From contig NW_006768794.1 in NCBI RefSeq assembly GCF_000204055.1, forward strand, positions 784,325 to 848,324: 64,000 nucleotides of DNA. The letters run 5' to 3'. How positions within the stretch are numbered: the first letter of the stretch is position 1; each line of letters opens with the position of its first letter. Under the pieces are notes generated by a model. That model ran no database searches, was not told where the DNA came from, and worked only from the letters and a program-made list of their open reading frames with translations. Source of the DNA: Melampsora larici-populina 98AG31. Its lineage: Eukaryota; Basidiomycota; Pucciniomycetes; Pucciniales; Melampsoraceae. Positions 11,798 through 24,689 of the stretch are shown one piece after another. Position numbers and translations under genes: made by a program.

Positions 11798-13440
11798 CAC
11801 GTTGAGTTCTGAAAAATAAAATTATTAAAAAGAAAAACCAAACAAGACACTTTCAGATTCACTATCAAATCCCCGTCGAATCCGAACATGACTGGAGTCC
11901 GACCCGGACAGCAGACTCTAACTGCCGACAAAAAATGTGTCGGATCATAATCCGAGGTGTCTATATAACTGAACCCGGTACACACGGCACCGGTGCCCTC
12001 GGATGGTAATTGCTTCAGACCATGTGGATATCATCAAAGCCCTCTGTTTTTTGAACCTGAGGCATCTTCTTTAGCCCAGAGAGTCTAATATGGTACTAGT
12101 AGATGTGGTGGACCGGGGTACCAGCATGATCAATGTGACTACAGGTGTGCCCTGTCTCTGAGACAGGAAAAGTGTACACCATATTTTCATGTGTGACAGA
12201 AGTCTTGGTATTGCATATTCAACAATTTTGACACTTTTTGGAAGTGTTCTGTTGAATCATTTAGTGAAACAAAGGAATGGAGTAATGTAAAATGATCACC
12301 ACAATCTAGAGTACCTGAAGGGTTTTCTATTCATCCTAGCCAATACCAGAAGCACTCTATAGCAACCATTCTACAGCCAATAAAGTTTGTAGAAAATTAG
12401 CAAAAAAAATTGATACCACTAATCTGACCTCCATTTTTGATGGTGCCACTGCCTCCACTCCGCAAACCAGTGCAAAGAATCCCATTGCAGAGGCACAACT
12501 GTGGAATCCACCAGGGCCAGTGTTTGACCACTATACAGTGTATGAACCTCAGAGATACCTTCCTGAACCTATTTCTACTGCATCACTTTGTAGCACAATA
12601 TCTGGATATGTAAGCTGTATTGCCACTATATAGTGTTAACTTAGCAGGTTTACTGCAGGAATAGCTTGTGAGAGCAAAATTTTATTTAGAAATACCACAA
12701 AATAATTGACAGCAAGCCGCTGTAGAACTTATAACCCAATAAGGTGTATACAGAGCTGGAAGGGGATAATCTACTAAAATCAACTAGTAAAAGATGTCTA
12801 AGGACTGCCTTTATAAAGCAAGACAATTAAAAAATAACTTCTGACAAATTGAGTACTGATAAGGAACAAGTGCAAAGTACTTGAATTGTTCAACAAGACC
12901 AAAAAGCACAAGTTTTTAAAAGTAAAAAGCACCTGATAAACTTCTGTCAGCTGAACTCTATGAAATGACGTTTTAATTGAATAATGCTTACTTGAAAAGG
13001 TATAACCAAGCAAGTTGTAGGCTTTGTTACAATGAAAAAGTGAGCTTCTATTGAGATAAATTCTAGCCTGTGAGTTTTAAAATGTTAGTTCTAATATCAG
13101 GATGTTTTGAGCTAAGGTAAAACTGGGAATGGTACTTGTTGAAGTATTCAATTGACGAGATGAAAAGAGTTCAGTAAGGAGACATTAGTTAGAAGATTGA
13201 AAATGACACAAGGAACCAGAGGTGGTAAATCAAAGTGGTAGATTAATCATTATCATCCACCCCAACAAGTTTTGATAAGATCAAATAGATATATATGTGT
13301 GTTATTGCTGTCTAAATTTTTACTTCTCTTTCTCATCTTTGGTAAGAGAAGTAAGTCAAATCTTGCTATTTAAGAATTGAATGCAAGTGTTGTTGTTAAC
13401 TGGTTTCTTCTTATTTTTGTTATGGTCCCAATTCCTAGTT
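11798..13440. other. Intergenic, no gene recognised
   Basis: Starts with a CCGG/TCCG-rich patch (11870-12000) that resembles patches at 24780-24900 and 25760-25930, probably from one repeat family. A plus-strand stretch at about 12412-12630 is open for about 73 codons without an ATG; no family seen. The rest is AT-rich. Confidence 0.4.
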
Positions 13441-13441
13441 T

Positions 13442-13950
13442 GTTAGAGCACCCACTATGGTGAGGGTGATTTATCGTAGATTTTGTGTTCCTGAGCGCAA
13501 AATTTAATCATGCGTGTTTTACCAAAGTTGGTAAACACATGAAATCCACTATGGGATGATGTAACACATGATTTACCAACAATAAATCACTGTGAATCAA
13601 CCTGATTCACAGTGGTATGATTTTGAAAGGAAATATCTTATTTCTCATAACTTTCATCCAAAAAACATCCATCAAATGCTTGCTCCAAGTTCTTTAAAAA
13701 ACCAATCAATGCCCTTTTGGAGTCTTCAAATGACAATGATTAACAGCAGCATTATGTCCAAATGGTCTTTGACTTCTTGTTTGATAAACCTCACTGTCAC
13801 ACACCTCCTCCACCTCCTCATGCTTGCATCCAAAAAGATTGAGATGCTCAAGTTGCTCAAGTTCAAGCGTAAATTTCAAACAAGTGTACAACTTTATCAA
13901 AAAATGATTGAAGATTTACAAATTCATAATTGATTTGGGGTTCAAAAGGC
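13442..13950 (-). mobile_element. Relic of a PIF/Harbinger-like element
   Basis: One apparent terminus, TTAGAGCACCCACTATGG (13442-13459), starts with the same TTAGAGC as the MITE 750 bp away. Inside, a minus-strand fragment (13900-13706) reads RSQRPFGHNAAVNHC, weakly like the RP-G-KAAK motif of NAM/Myb-SANT proteins that accompany PIF/Harbinger transposases. No matching right terminus was found, so the element is truncated or mis-called. Confidence 0.3.
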
Positions 13951-14192
13951 AGATGTGAAGTTCAAACTTTGAAGTTGAGGTTTGAAGTTTTGAACTTGAA
14001 GTTTGAGATTTTAGGAATGTGTTGGTTGACGAGAATAATGTTCTCTTTTTATTTCATTTGATTTTGTTTTGTCTGTTGTGATGTGTGATCTTTTGATATG
14101 TCTACATGTGCTCCTATTTGTTATTCTCGTGCTGCGCTGTGTTCTTTAACTCTTGGCTGCGTTATTTTTCTTTCTGTCTTCGGACCTGGTTA

Positions 14193-14715
14193 GAGCATCT
14201 CCAATGCTCCCGAATCTGAATGACTAAATGTTACGTTTCTGTCAGAAACGTAACCTGTATTGGAGTTATTCAGACAAACCTCATCCAACGCCGAGGTCGT
14301 GTTCCCACATGGAACCTCCCGTGTGAACTCGTTTTTTCGGAAATGACACGTTCCCAGGCTCAGGTCAGCAAATTTGCTGACCTGGCCGAATAATCTGAAT
14401 CCCAGTATCCCAACGACTATTGGGCCAAAAATAAAGAAATTCATACATCCGTGGACTACCTTTCTCTTTCTTTACGTGAGGTGAGCGCAATCAATCACAT
14501 GTATTGTGTGGAACGCAATAGGTGCGATCGACCAATTACGTAGATGAAGACATATGGTGACGGGGGTTCAACCTCAAATGAACCCTATGAGGAATTGGGA
14601 AAGAAGTTCAGTTGTGCGTTGCAGGGCGCTGTCACCTGAAAAAAATTACAGCTGTCCAGCCGAGGGAAATACTGAGCTGTACATCTATTCGGATTCAGCC
14701 ACATTGGAGATGCTC
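14193..14715. mobile_element. 523-bp PIF/Harbinger-type MITE with TTA target duplication
   Basis: Starts GAGCATCTCCAATG and ends with its reverse complement CATTGGAGATGCTC. The 3-bp TTA is duplicated on both sides (14190-14192 and 14716-14718), the usual PIF/Harbinger signature. Sub-terminal sequence is also inverted (CGAATCTGAATG near the left, ATTCGGATTCAG near the right). No transposase inside. It sits directly against a kinase fragment. Confidence 0.85.
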
Positions 14716-14718
14716 TTA

Positions 14719-14916
14719 GGATTTCTTGATCACTACTAGTTCTCCTCGCGCTTCTTTAGGATTCTGTCCAGGAAGATGCAAATTGGCTAGTGCTCTGGGC
14801 TGTCCTTTGTATACCTTTCCGTAAGTACCATAGGAGACGAATCCGAGGATAGCATATTGTTCTTGGATTGTAACTCGCTCACAATCACGCCGGGCGTGGT
14901 AGAGACGCGTACATTG
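14719..14916 (-). pseudogene. CDK8/Ssn3-like kinase N-terminal fragment
   Basis: The minus strand reads LYHARRDCERVTIQEQYAIL, then GFVSYGTYGKVYKG (Gly-rich ATP loop), then ELVVIKKS (the VAIK-type lysine strand). The arrangement YxILGF-S-GTYG-VYK with an insert before IKK fits the CDK8/Srb10 subfamily. The reading stops at TAA formed at the MITE junction. Beyond the MITE no kinase lobe follows, so this is a fragment. Upstream minus-strand sequence to about 15190 may hold more N-terminal coding sequence (KLDPTSAY), but this is unsure. Confidence 0.6.
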
Positions 14917-17900
14917 TGAGGAGCTGGTACCTAGGTTGATGTCATGGCAAGTACAGAAAAAATCATGAGATTTGACTTTAATTCAAAGACAATCGGAATA
15001 TCATGTACTTGAGATCGTGTTTTTTTCTTCATGTTGCTGTATGCTGATGTTGGATCAAGTTTTGCACCAACGGGTGCCACATTCGGTTTGAAGATGATTC
15101 TCACAGATTCTGTCGAACCAAAATACGGGGACCTTGCCGAGGGAGATTTATGTGTTATCTACAAAATCAGACGAGGTGATTATCTTCTTGATTGGTGTAT
15201 ATTTGAGCTGCTTTATATGTTGATGGCACTATGATGAAGGGTTGAATTGGGTTGGATTGTGGTGGAATGCGCTTGTTGAATCCTCAAAATACAAATCACC
15301 ATCTGATAAGAGTCCGGCCCCGTCGCCTGTCCTGTTTTGCAAAACAGGTTTTTAGGAAAGTAAAATAAGGGCTTGTGTATTATGGGAATCAAGAGAATTC
15401 CGTCATCAGTAATAACCTTGATACATATGTAGACATGTTTACATATGTTTTTTTCTTTCAAAGGCTTGATTATAATGGCCACAATTCTGAGTATGTGGAG
15501 GTGTGTCAGCTGATCCCTGAGTACTCATCTATGCTCAAGGAATGCTCATTTAGAATGCTCAATGAAGATGAAGATGAGCATGCTTGAGCAAACTTGAGCA
15601 AGATGGAAATTTTGCATGCTGATCACCTGAACACAACAAAAAATTGTGACATGAAAGGACATATGGAAATGATTGTTTTTTGAACAAATATGGAAGGCTT
15701 TTCATGCTCACCACTATGTGAGCTCTTGTTTTGGCCCCTGTGACTATGTGACATCTTTACCAACACCCAACAATGGTAAAAAGCTCTCAAAAATCAACAA
15801 ATTTTGACAGAATCCCTCAAAATCCCACTGATGTAATCCTATGATGAGATTATTACAAATATATGATGTGATTTAAGCTGTGAAATTGATCATTTTAATC
15901 ATTTTTGGCCACTCTTGTTCCTAGTGGTATTCCTGCTTTCAAGTCACAAAATTAATTTCAATCTCCTCTTCTGACTCCAACTTGAGTTGAACTATGAATG
16001 ATCTCCTAAATTGAAAAAAGATGTTATTTAAAAATTCAAATTGTCTTGATTAGGGATGGCCACATTTGCAGGAGATGGGAAAAGAAACCATGCAAGTATT
16101 GCAAAAGATTAAAACAATGCATTGGGCATAAGTCCAAGGAAAAAATACAAGTCAAGCATCCATTCAAATCAATTGCTAGCCCACTTTTAAGATCCAGAAT
16201 ATAGGTTTTTGTACAGGTAAAAGCTTGAAAATAAACCATTTCCAGATCAAAAATCCAGTTATAATCATGCTAAAAAGTCAACATCAAGTTTTAGAAAAGC
16301 CTACAGGCAACTCAATACCTCAAGTTGCAGCCTTGTGTTATGGACTACTCTCACAGAGGGGCTTGTCAAGGGAATGGAGGAATGAGAATACCAAGCAACC
16401 AGTTTGTTATGATGATTGTCAGATGAGGAGCAATACAATCATGACGTAATACAAGCTTATAATGAGAGTTCAAAGTGTGACATGTGACACTCCTTTCACG
16501 TCCGTTACATGAGTGACCTATAACACCTTGGCTTCAGTTTTTGGAAAGACTGCATTTTGGTTATGGAGTATTGTGGAGAATAGTGGCTAGTGGAGATGAA
16601 GATGGAGATATTGGGCCAGGGCTAGCATTATAAATGCACAATTAAAAGGAGCAGTGGCATAGCATTGACTGGACAATTAATGTAGTCTGCAAAGGAAAAG
16701 TAAAGTGACATGGCCTTGAATACATGATCATCCAAATACCCTAGCAAAACATAAGCATGGATTTTTTACACTAACATAAATCATTTTAAGCACAGGGGAC
16801 ATTTCTGTGAGGGATAGCAGTGAAAATCCCACTGCACTCCATCCAAAATGAGGTAGTGTAGTGCACCATCTGCCTGCGCCATTTGTTTTGGTGTATACAT
16901 AGCAGTTTTCTAAGCTAAGCTATAAATATTCTCTTGCCAGATAGCAGGGTTTGGACCCATACTCTGCAGAAAATTATTGTTGTGCTAAGAGGGTCCATAG
17001 CACCACTTCACAAAATGGGCACTCATAGTGACATGGCACCTGATGGTGCAAACAAGCTTTATAGAACCACTACTGTGTCCTCTAAAGCCTTCCTATATTA
17101 TAGAACATGCAAGAAAGATCCACCTAAACAATTTACTAACATGTGTCAATACAAATTCAATCAAAACAAGAAAGCTACACCAATCTTTTGGTAAATTTGA
17201 TATTCTCTGCCTCTGATCATCTTCAAAAATTCTGAATGGTTATTTTCTTCTTTTTTTTCCTTTTTAGAGTCAGGCAGATCAATCAGACCATCAAATCCCC
17301 ACTCTGCTTTTGTGTATGATACATGTGAAATAAAATACTTCTCAAACAAACAAAAAACCTACCTGACTGTGCTTTCAGGCACTATATACAACATGAGATT
17401 TGATAATAGCAGAAGAGTTGGAGATATGCATTGCTCTCTGAATTTATAGTGCCCCCCAAAATATCGCATAGGAATTGAATCTTTATCATAGGTTATAGGA
17501 GAGCAGAGCTTGTGTTGGGAGTGACTCCAATCTGCAATCAAAGGGGAAGAAATCTGTAGTACAGCAAAGCAGTTCTGGTAAACCTCTAGACCTAGGATTG
17601 AACTTTTTCCCTGACTTCATTTGATCTACGGACTCATTATTCTTACTGAGAGTTGATCAATTCGATATGCATGAGGTTATATGAGCAGAACATTTCAGAA
17701 CTCCTTAGATCTTGAAAACAGAGATGGAGTTGTGTACCACAATATGTTAAGTGAAGGTGTGAGTGGTTTGATAAATATGAGTCATGGGTTCCAAAAGGGC
17801 CAGACCAATTGAGAAGAAAGATAGGAACAGATAGTGAAAAACAGGCAGTCGCTGATTCAGTTACACTAAGATGTGTAGTGGAGGTGTGAGGTTGTTGAGT

Positions 17901-18046
17901 AGAATGATTGATCAGGAAGGATATCATTTGAAAACAGAGTTTGAAAATTGAAGAAGATAGAAGATGGACATCTCTGTATCAACATATCAATTCACACACA
18001 CATTTGAAGCACATAGATAATTCACCTTGCATAAGTATATATAGCT
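14917..18046. other. Intergenic, no gene recognised
   Basis: About 3.1 kb of AT-rich sequence with only short unrelated ORFs on both strands. Confidence 0.45.
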
Positions 18047-18601
18047 TCAACATGGACATTTGCAGGCAGTTTTACAAAGCTGAGCGGCACACAAACACCC
18101 AGGGGAAAGGCTACAACAAATCAATGTCTCAGCAGAGTTTAAATTCCTGACTCCTGCGACCGACTTGTTAAGATGACAACAGCCACTTTCGTGTAATAGA
18201 GCTCCTTCCTCATCATAAAACTTCATCTTCCCACAGAAATGAGTTGGATCACAGGCGTCTTTTGGATCTTCAGTCAAATTGCCATAAGTATCTACTCGAT
18301 AGCGCTGTCCCGTCTGCTTGTTTGTCAAGGCATGTTTGATTGAGTGCAATTGGGCTTCATTTGGTATTCTTCTATTGATAACCTGGGTAGGTGGAGGGCT
18401 GGTGTAAGTGGATGTGAACTCTCGATCGACTTGTTTAAAGTTCATGGTCTTCCGATTCGTGAGGCCATTATGATACACCTCCGGCACCATTGGTGCACTC
18501 GCCTCCGCATTCCAAGGCGTCATTGGAACAGCAATCACATCTGAGTGATTCAGTAACACTATCACTGCTTGAAAGACTGTTGTCCATGTGATCTTGACCA
18601 T
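18047..18601 (-). CDS. Candidate secreted cysteine-rich effector
   Basis: An uninterrupted 184-codon ORF. I chose the ATG at 18601, giving MVKITWTTVFQAVIVLLNHS as a plausible signal peptide with cleavage near VIAVP; an in-frame non-ATG extension was ignored. The mature part is polar, with a repeat-free middle (VYHNGLTNRKTMNFKQ) and a C-terminus very rich in cysteine: ACDPTHFC, SGCC, LICC, and CLCAAQLCKTACKCPC, about 13 Cys in the last 70 residues. This profile (small, secreted, Cys-rich, no known domain) is that of rust candidate effectors. The family is not recognised. Isolated by more than 3 kb downstream and next to a transposon upstream. Confidence 0.65.
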   Translation of the reverse strand: MVKITWTTVFQAVIVLLNHSDVIAVPMTPWNAEASAPMVPEVYHNGLTNRKTMNFKQVDREFTSTYTSPPPTQVINRRIPNEAQLHSIKHALTNKQTGQRYRVDTYGNLTEDPKDACDPTHFCGKMKFYDEEGALLHESGCCHLNKSVAGVRNLNSAETLICCSLSPGCLCAAQLCKTACKCPC

Positions 18602-19161
18602 CTTGGAAATCAACCTCAAATTTGTTTTAGAGTCCTGCCAACGAAATATAAAATTCCTTAGTCACTGCTTTGACGTTATCTGAACTTAATGATGAGGATC
18701 GTGGCTAGCTGAGATATTTATACTTACAAAGGATTATGATGTTCTAGTAACTAAGTGAGGTTGTATTTCTTGTCCGAAAAGATGATATTCTCAAAAGGCC
18801 AATGCTCGCAGCGTGAAGACCTACGGAGGCTTTGCCACCGGGAAGAGTTCAGGGTGGCGTTTTCGGTTTGGAGGAGGGAACATCTCGCGATCCCTTGACC
18901 ATTATATAATCGTAGGGTTCGTTTTTGAATGAATTTGAGGGTAAGTCTCATCCGGATATCACAGACCAGTTCCATTATGAGTATTAATCCCTCTAGTTGA
19001 GATCTACTACCAATCAACTGAGCAATCATGTTTTGCTCGTATCACAGTTTGTCAAATTCCTAAATCTTACCTAAAATCGCCTGCGCGATCACTTGAGATT
19101 AATCAAGGATTTTGTATTTTGAACCTGGGATGATAGATATCGATAGACCGACGAGTAATAA
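18602..19161. other. Upstream region of the effector candidate
   Basis: No convincing gene. It separates the effector candidate's start from the GC-rich transposon at 19162 and so should hold its promoter. Confidence 0.4.
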
Positions 19162-20438
19162 CAACACCCAAACCCCGCCGCAGCGTGGCGGATTTTTGGT
19201 CCACGGAGGCAGCGGTGCGATCGACCCCAGTTTTACGGGGACCTCACCGCAGCGCTGCCGCAGTGAGAAAAAATCTCAAGGGGACCGCGGCGCGCTTGAG
19301 ACCATCGCAGCGCGCCGCAGACTGGGGTTTTATTTCCCTAAATTTGAAAAAATGAGATTAATGCCAAAAAGAAAAAGACCTGCTTGAAAACCCTCAATCT
19401 GACAAAGTTGATCGAGAGACGACAACAGAATAGAAAAATGCTATTCATGATAGTAAGCGACCCTCTGTTGACGGTTAAGAACCTTTGACCTTTGTTGACT
19501 GATTTTGATGCGAATTTCTATGACCTTTAGCTTGTGTGATACATCGGTTTTTTGATACCAGCAGTACTCAGCTATCTTTCTTTGGACACTTTCAACTCGT
19601 ATCCGGTTTGGCTCCTGATTCACTCACTGCTTTGTTATGAAATTCACATCTTTCAGTCTTGTATCGGCACCCGGTCATCTCACCTGCGCCACCTGCTCCT
19701 CTTCACCCTCCTCTACCGCCTCCACCCGACCAAATGGACCCCAATTACTCCCATGAGACAATGCTGGAGGGTCATGCAATCTCTCAAAGTCTCGCGCAGG
19801 CTGAACTAGAGGATCGATCCCTACATACATTCAATAAAGATGAATGTGGAGTACCTAAACTCTTCAGTCTGGTAACGGATATGGCGTTTCTGAATGAGCG
19901 CCATATTGTTTGGGAAAGCTTAGAGGATGTTGAGGGTGGTATGAGTGAGTTTTATGATGAGAATCAACTACAAGTCGCCTCAAAGCCCCAGCTTCACGTC
20001 AAACAGGTCAACATGCTGCCAGCGGTCCGCCGCGCAGAATTTCTGTCCCACCGCACGACACGACAGAGCCCAATCAGCTCAACAACGAGTGCCTCTTTTA
20101 CTATAGCCCACACGTCCTGTCGGAGGTTTCAAGTTTGGTATTTTGTACCTTTAGATAACCTCTGTGAAAACACGAGTTGTGACTGTTCATCTGAAGTTTG
20201 AACTAACAATTGGACGTGTCAGGGGTTGAATATGTACAGTCTAGGCTATATGAGCCAAACTGGGCCCCTGGGTCCCCCCTGGGGTACCTTCAATGGGGCA
20301 GCGGCGGGTTGGACCTCAGTAAAAACTGGGCCCCGGCGCGGTTTTATCCCAGTGAGCGTTCAGTAGACTGAGGACGCGGCGGGACCCCCGCGCTGCCGCA
20401 GCGCTGCCCCAGTTTTCCGCGGCGGGGTTTGGGTGTTG
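19162..20438. mobile_element. 1,277-bp GC-rich non-autonomous DNA transposon
   Basis: Terminal inverted repeats: left CAACACCCAAACCCCGCCGC and right end its reverse complement, allowing a small mismatch further in. A 7-bp direct repeat GTAATAA flanks it (19155-19161 and 20439-20445). About 200 bp at each end is very GC-rich with many GCAGCGC/GCCGC sub-motifs. The middle (19400-20200) is AT-richer and holds an ORF (19659-20201) with a Pro-rich start (PAPPAPLHPPLPPPPDQMD) but no transposase similarity. The 7-8 bp duplication is compatible with hAT mobilisation. Confidence 0.75.
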
Positions 20439-21609
20439 GTAATAAGTCTAACCGATCGTTTTAGATTTGCAAACCGATACGGATTCCAAAAATAGCATTA
20501 TCAAAATGCGGTCCAGTGTAGTATTGGAGCCATGCATCAACAACTTATCGACAAAATGTGTAGAGCTTGATGATCCTGATCATCTCGCAGTTGTTTGGTT
20601 GTTGAAATTGAAACTCGTCACCGGCAACAGGAAGCGATTCAAGCCGGCTTGAGGTAGGATGCTCGGATCGAGACCGCCTAAGACGGAGATGGAAAAAGCG
20701 TTGTGTTCCATTGTCACCGTCACCGTAGGCCTAGCGCTACTCGACACTGGACATCAGCGTCTCGGAAAAAGAATGTATGTATATAGGAGGGAACGTCGTC
20801 TCGATCAACTTACCTGGCAAGGGATCCTGTCCCATCGTTAAGCGCTCTCCCATTTGCAGGTAGAGTATCATCTATTTTGATGCCCCACTCTCTCTCACTC
20901 TCCGTGCGAGTCGACCGATCCATACGGCAAGAATTTATGTCACGGCTAGGGATACTCTTACTATTACCGGTAAATTCGACCTTCTTGAATCTTGACCAAT
21001 TGGAAAAGATTCTGAGCTTTACTCCACATTCCATGCCACTGCCGGCGGAATGAAAAAAACTGGATTGAAACTGAGCAGGAATTCTGAATTTCAATTTTCA
21101 TCCATACATATACGGGTCATCCAGGAGCTTAGGCAGGATCCAGATAATTACAAAAAAAATCTTCCAAAATCTTTGAGCAGCCTCTCTACCTGTTCCCTTG
21201 AATTAGAGAACGAATGGACATTCACTATGTAGTGTGTGACGTCAGACTCAATTCAAACATATACCTCAAGTTCTCAACATACATTCACCATCACTTCATT
21301 ACGAACCATCTTTCCTAAATTTGAAGGCTATCAGGTAAGATGAAAGGCAATACTAAGGATGATGATGGGTATTGATAGATGATAGAAAAAAATCAACAAT
21401 TCAAAAAATGATGATCCGAAAAAACCCTCTCAAGTTTCGATTAAATAATTAAACTGAACTTAATAATCATTTCCAAAATTAATTCCACAAATCATTCCTT
21501 CAAATTGACCAAACCACCCAAAACCAAAAAAACCAAACCATCTATTCAATTAAAAAAATCATACATTAAAAATAAAATCAATCCTTCTTCTTCTTCTTTA
21601 AAAACCAAA
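20439..21609. other. Intergenic
   Basis: No recognised gene. The part nearest NUP85 (21400-21600) is an AT-rich 3' flank. Confidence 0.4.
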
Positions 21610-24600
21610 TTAATATTTAAAAGTTAAACATCTAGACAAATTCCTAGCTAAAGAATATCGAATGATTTCAATTTCTTTTGAACCATCACTTTGGTTTTTC
21701 AAAATCATCTTCAAATAAACCAAATAATCAATTCGAATTCGAGTTTGATTTGATTCTTCTAAACCCAATGTGATCTCTTCTAAACATCTTAATAATTCAT
21801 ATGTATCTGTTACATTTACCAACATCTCTTCATCTATTCAACCCAACCAAAAGAAAATCCATCAAAAATGTGTAAAGAAAAAGCAGAAAGAAAGAAAGAA
21901 AGAAAGAGAACATTACCTTCTAATAAAGGTAAAAGATCAATCAATAAAATACACCACCATTCCTTAGGAGCGATTTGACCAATCAACAAATTCATCACGA
22001 TCTCAATCACTTTCTTTTTATCTCCTTTTAAATAAAACGAATGTAAATCTCGATACCTAGATAAGAAAATCAAATTATCATTATGATGAGTTGATTCTTG
22101 ATCTGATGGACCGCTTTGAAATAAGTTGGGTCGTAGTTTAGGTGCTATTGGATGTAATAAAGATGAAGGAATTTCATCTACTAATTTCGCAAATTCTTCT
22201 GGACCTAATTTTTTCCAAATCCAAATCCAAATCAAATCAAAAAAAGATCAAATCAGTTTAAAATCTTCCATTCTCTTCTCGTTTGTATGACTTCAATTCA
22301 ATTCGAAAACAAGAAAGATCTTTGGGGACGCTTGTTTACCTTCATTGATATATTCAATTAAAAGTAAATCAGTAATCCTTCTAATCATTTTCAAATCACC
22401 AGATCTAATCGAATACGCTATAGCCGAACCAAATTTCCTTTCTTTAATTAACCTTTTAGTTAAAATCTTATCAAACCAAACCAAAAAAATCAGAGTCATG
22501 AAAATGCAAGAGGAAATGATTTGATTTTTAGAAAGAGAAAGAAATGAAAGACTCACTTTTGTACAACGACAAAATTCATCTTCTAATCCAAACCTTTCAC
22601 AAATCTCTTTAAATTCCAAAACGTTCACTGTAGCTTTTGTCTTCTTCCCTTCTCCTTCCTCCTGATTTCCTTCTTCAATCGAATCATCAATAATCAATCT
22701 CCTCAAAATTGACTTGATCCAATGAATCCCAAACTTAGTCGTATCAGCATAAGCAATCATCAATCTCCATAACCCTTGATCTAAACTTAGCTCATCTAAA
22801 TATTCAAAAACATAAAATTCTCTCATCTTTTCTAATTCGGATTCTTCTGATTCTTCTTCCAAGATTCCTAATTTACTTATCAAATCTATTAAATGACATG
22901 ATAACCATGGTGAAAGTGAATGAGATTCTTGAATCAAAGTTTGAGTGGAACCGGTTAAGATCGAAGAGGTTAATCGATCGGTTATTGAAGTTTGATCAAT
23001 TGGCCAATTCTCTGTCACCGTTTTAATCACAGGTCTATGCCGAAACCCCCCACAAAAGAATTAGTGAAGTTAGAAAAAGAAAAACTGGATTCATTCAAAA
23101 AAAAGGACTTTACCCTAATCCATCACGTTTACAAGTAGGATAAACCCATAAAAGATGAGCCCCAAGTGCTTCTTTCCAATCATAACAAGCTTCTGAAACC
23201 CGATTCTCATCACCTGATAAGATTTCCAATAAGATCTTCAAACTAGCTTGTAAATATAACAAATCATCTTCATCCATACTTTCGTTTCCTTGTTTTTTAC
23301 GTTCTTCTTCTAATTTGAAAATCATTTCCATCTCTTGATCTAAATTTAATAAAACTCGATCAACTGATTGTCTGAATTGATATAACGCTTCGATAAATGA
23401 GTTTTCTTGTGAGAATTGGGTGGATCTGGGTGTCTTGTTGATTAAGGAGATCGTGATGGTCATTAATTGGTTCAAAGTTGGGTTCTGGGTTTTGGTATAG
23501 GGTTTTAAAAGGGCTGTTGATTGAGTTAAATGTCCGCGAATTAAACAACTATGAAAGATTTCGAAGTTGAATCAGTTTCTTTGGTATAGATTGACGCGAT
23601 CAATTTCATGGTTTTTTTCGTAAATCTGACTGACGCGTGTATGTATGGCCAAAAATTAACGTGTTCATAAGGTAATGAAAGATTACTAAGTTCTTCACCT
23701 TCTTCTTTAGGTGGTTCTAAAGGCGCAAACCAAAGGAAAAAGAACCCCATGAATTTCCAAAAAAAAAAGTTTGGGTTTATCCAATTTCAAAGAAATCAAG
23801 AGTTGATGAATTGAAAGCTTACGAGGATTGATTCGATTCACCCAATCCAAAAACTGTTCAGAAAAGATACCGTCACCTCTACCATCTTCTGGAACAAAAA
23901 CTAAAACAAATAAACTAAAACATTCAATCATTTGAATCACTAAATCGATTTCATCTGGATTACTTTCTTCATCTTCTTGCTATTAGTATTTACCCCCCCC
24001 CCCAAAAAAACCAATCAGTTTCGAATTCTTTGATTAGAAAAACTTGTGATTGGTTAAGAAAACTTACTTCTAATTGATTCAAATAATCTTTTAAACTGAT
24101 CACATATTGATGAGCAATTCTAGAATAATATTTGAATTGAGAACTAGATGGAAGTCTATTCAAAAGTACGCAAACACGAGAAAAAAAAGTGCAAATTAAT
24201 GAGTCAAACCAAAGGATGAAATGTGAAAAAAAGGTTGACTAAACTGATGTTGATTTTTCAAATGATCTTCTTCTTCACAAACAGCCACAACTTTTTGTAA
24301 ACTACTAAAGATTTCAAAAGATCTTGTAATAAGCTATAAGAAAAAGAATCAAATTAGTAATGGTTATAAATGAAATCTGGAAGAAGAAGAAATTGAAATA
24401 AAAATTTGGTTTTGGACTAAACTGAACGACGTGAAGGATTCGAATGAAATGAATTGATTAAATAGATAGATTGTTCTGAGATTGATAGTTTTTGATTCTG
24501 ATTTGGTTTGGAGAGGATTGATGAAGATGAGATGATAGAGAGTGCTAATCCATTTCGTTTTTTATCCCAATTGATTTGTATTGATTTAGATTGATTCCAT

Positions 24601-24689
24601 TGATTTGATGAGAATGGTTTTGGATGTAATTGGATTGAGATTGGGTTTGAAGTTGAAGTTGAAGTTGATGATGATGGAAGTTGGTTCAT
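21610..24689 (-). CDS. NUP85: Nucleoporin NUP85 (Y-complex)
   Basis: Scaffold nucleoporin of the Y-complex. A chain of minus-strand exons covers the whole protein. N-terminus: MNQLPSSSTSTST... in 24689-24423. Then LITRSFEIFSSLQKVV; QFKYYSRIAHQYVISLKDYL; IECFSLFVLVFVPEDGRG; a long helical exon with WLSCHLIDLISKLGIL and REFYVFEYLDELSLDQGLW; LEFKEICERFGLEDEF; RKFGSAIAYSIRSGDLKMI; FLSRYRDLHSFYLKGD; APKEWWCILLIDLLPLLE; and a C-terminal exon ending at 21610. These are the ancestral coatomer element helices typical of Nup85. I count about 11 short introns but did not fix every junction. One intron near 23990 holds a C11-12 homopolymer. No stops were met in exons. Confidence 0.88.

Noticed and set aside
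20810..21094. 94-codon minus ORF upstream of NUP85's 3' side
   Set aside because: No signal peptide, domain or codon pattern supports it.
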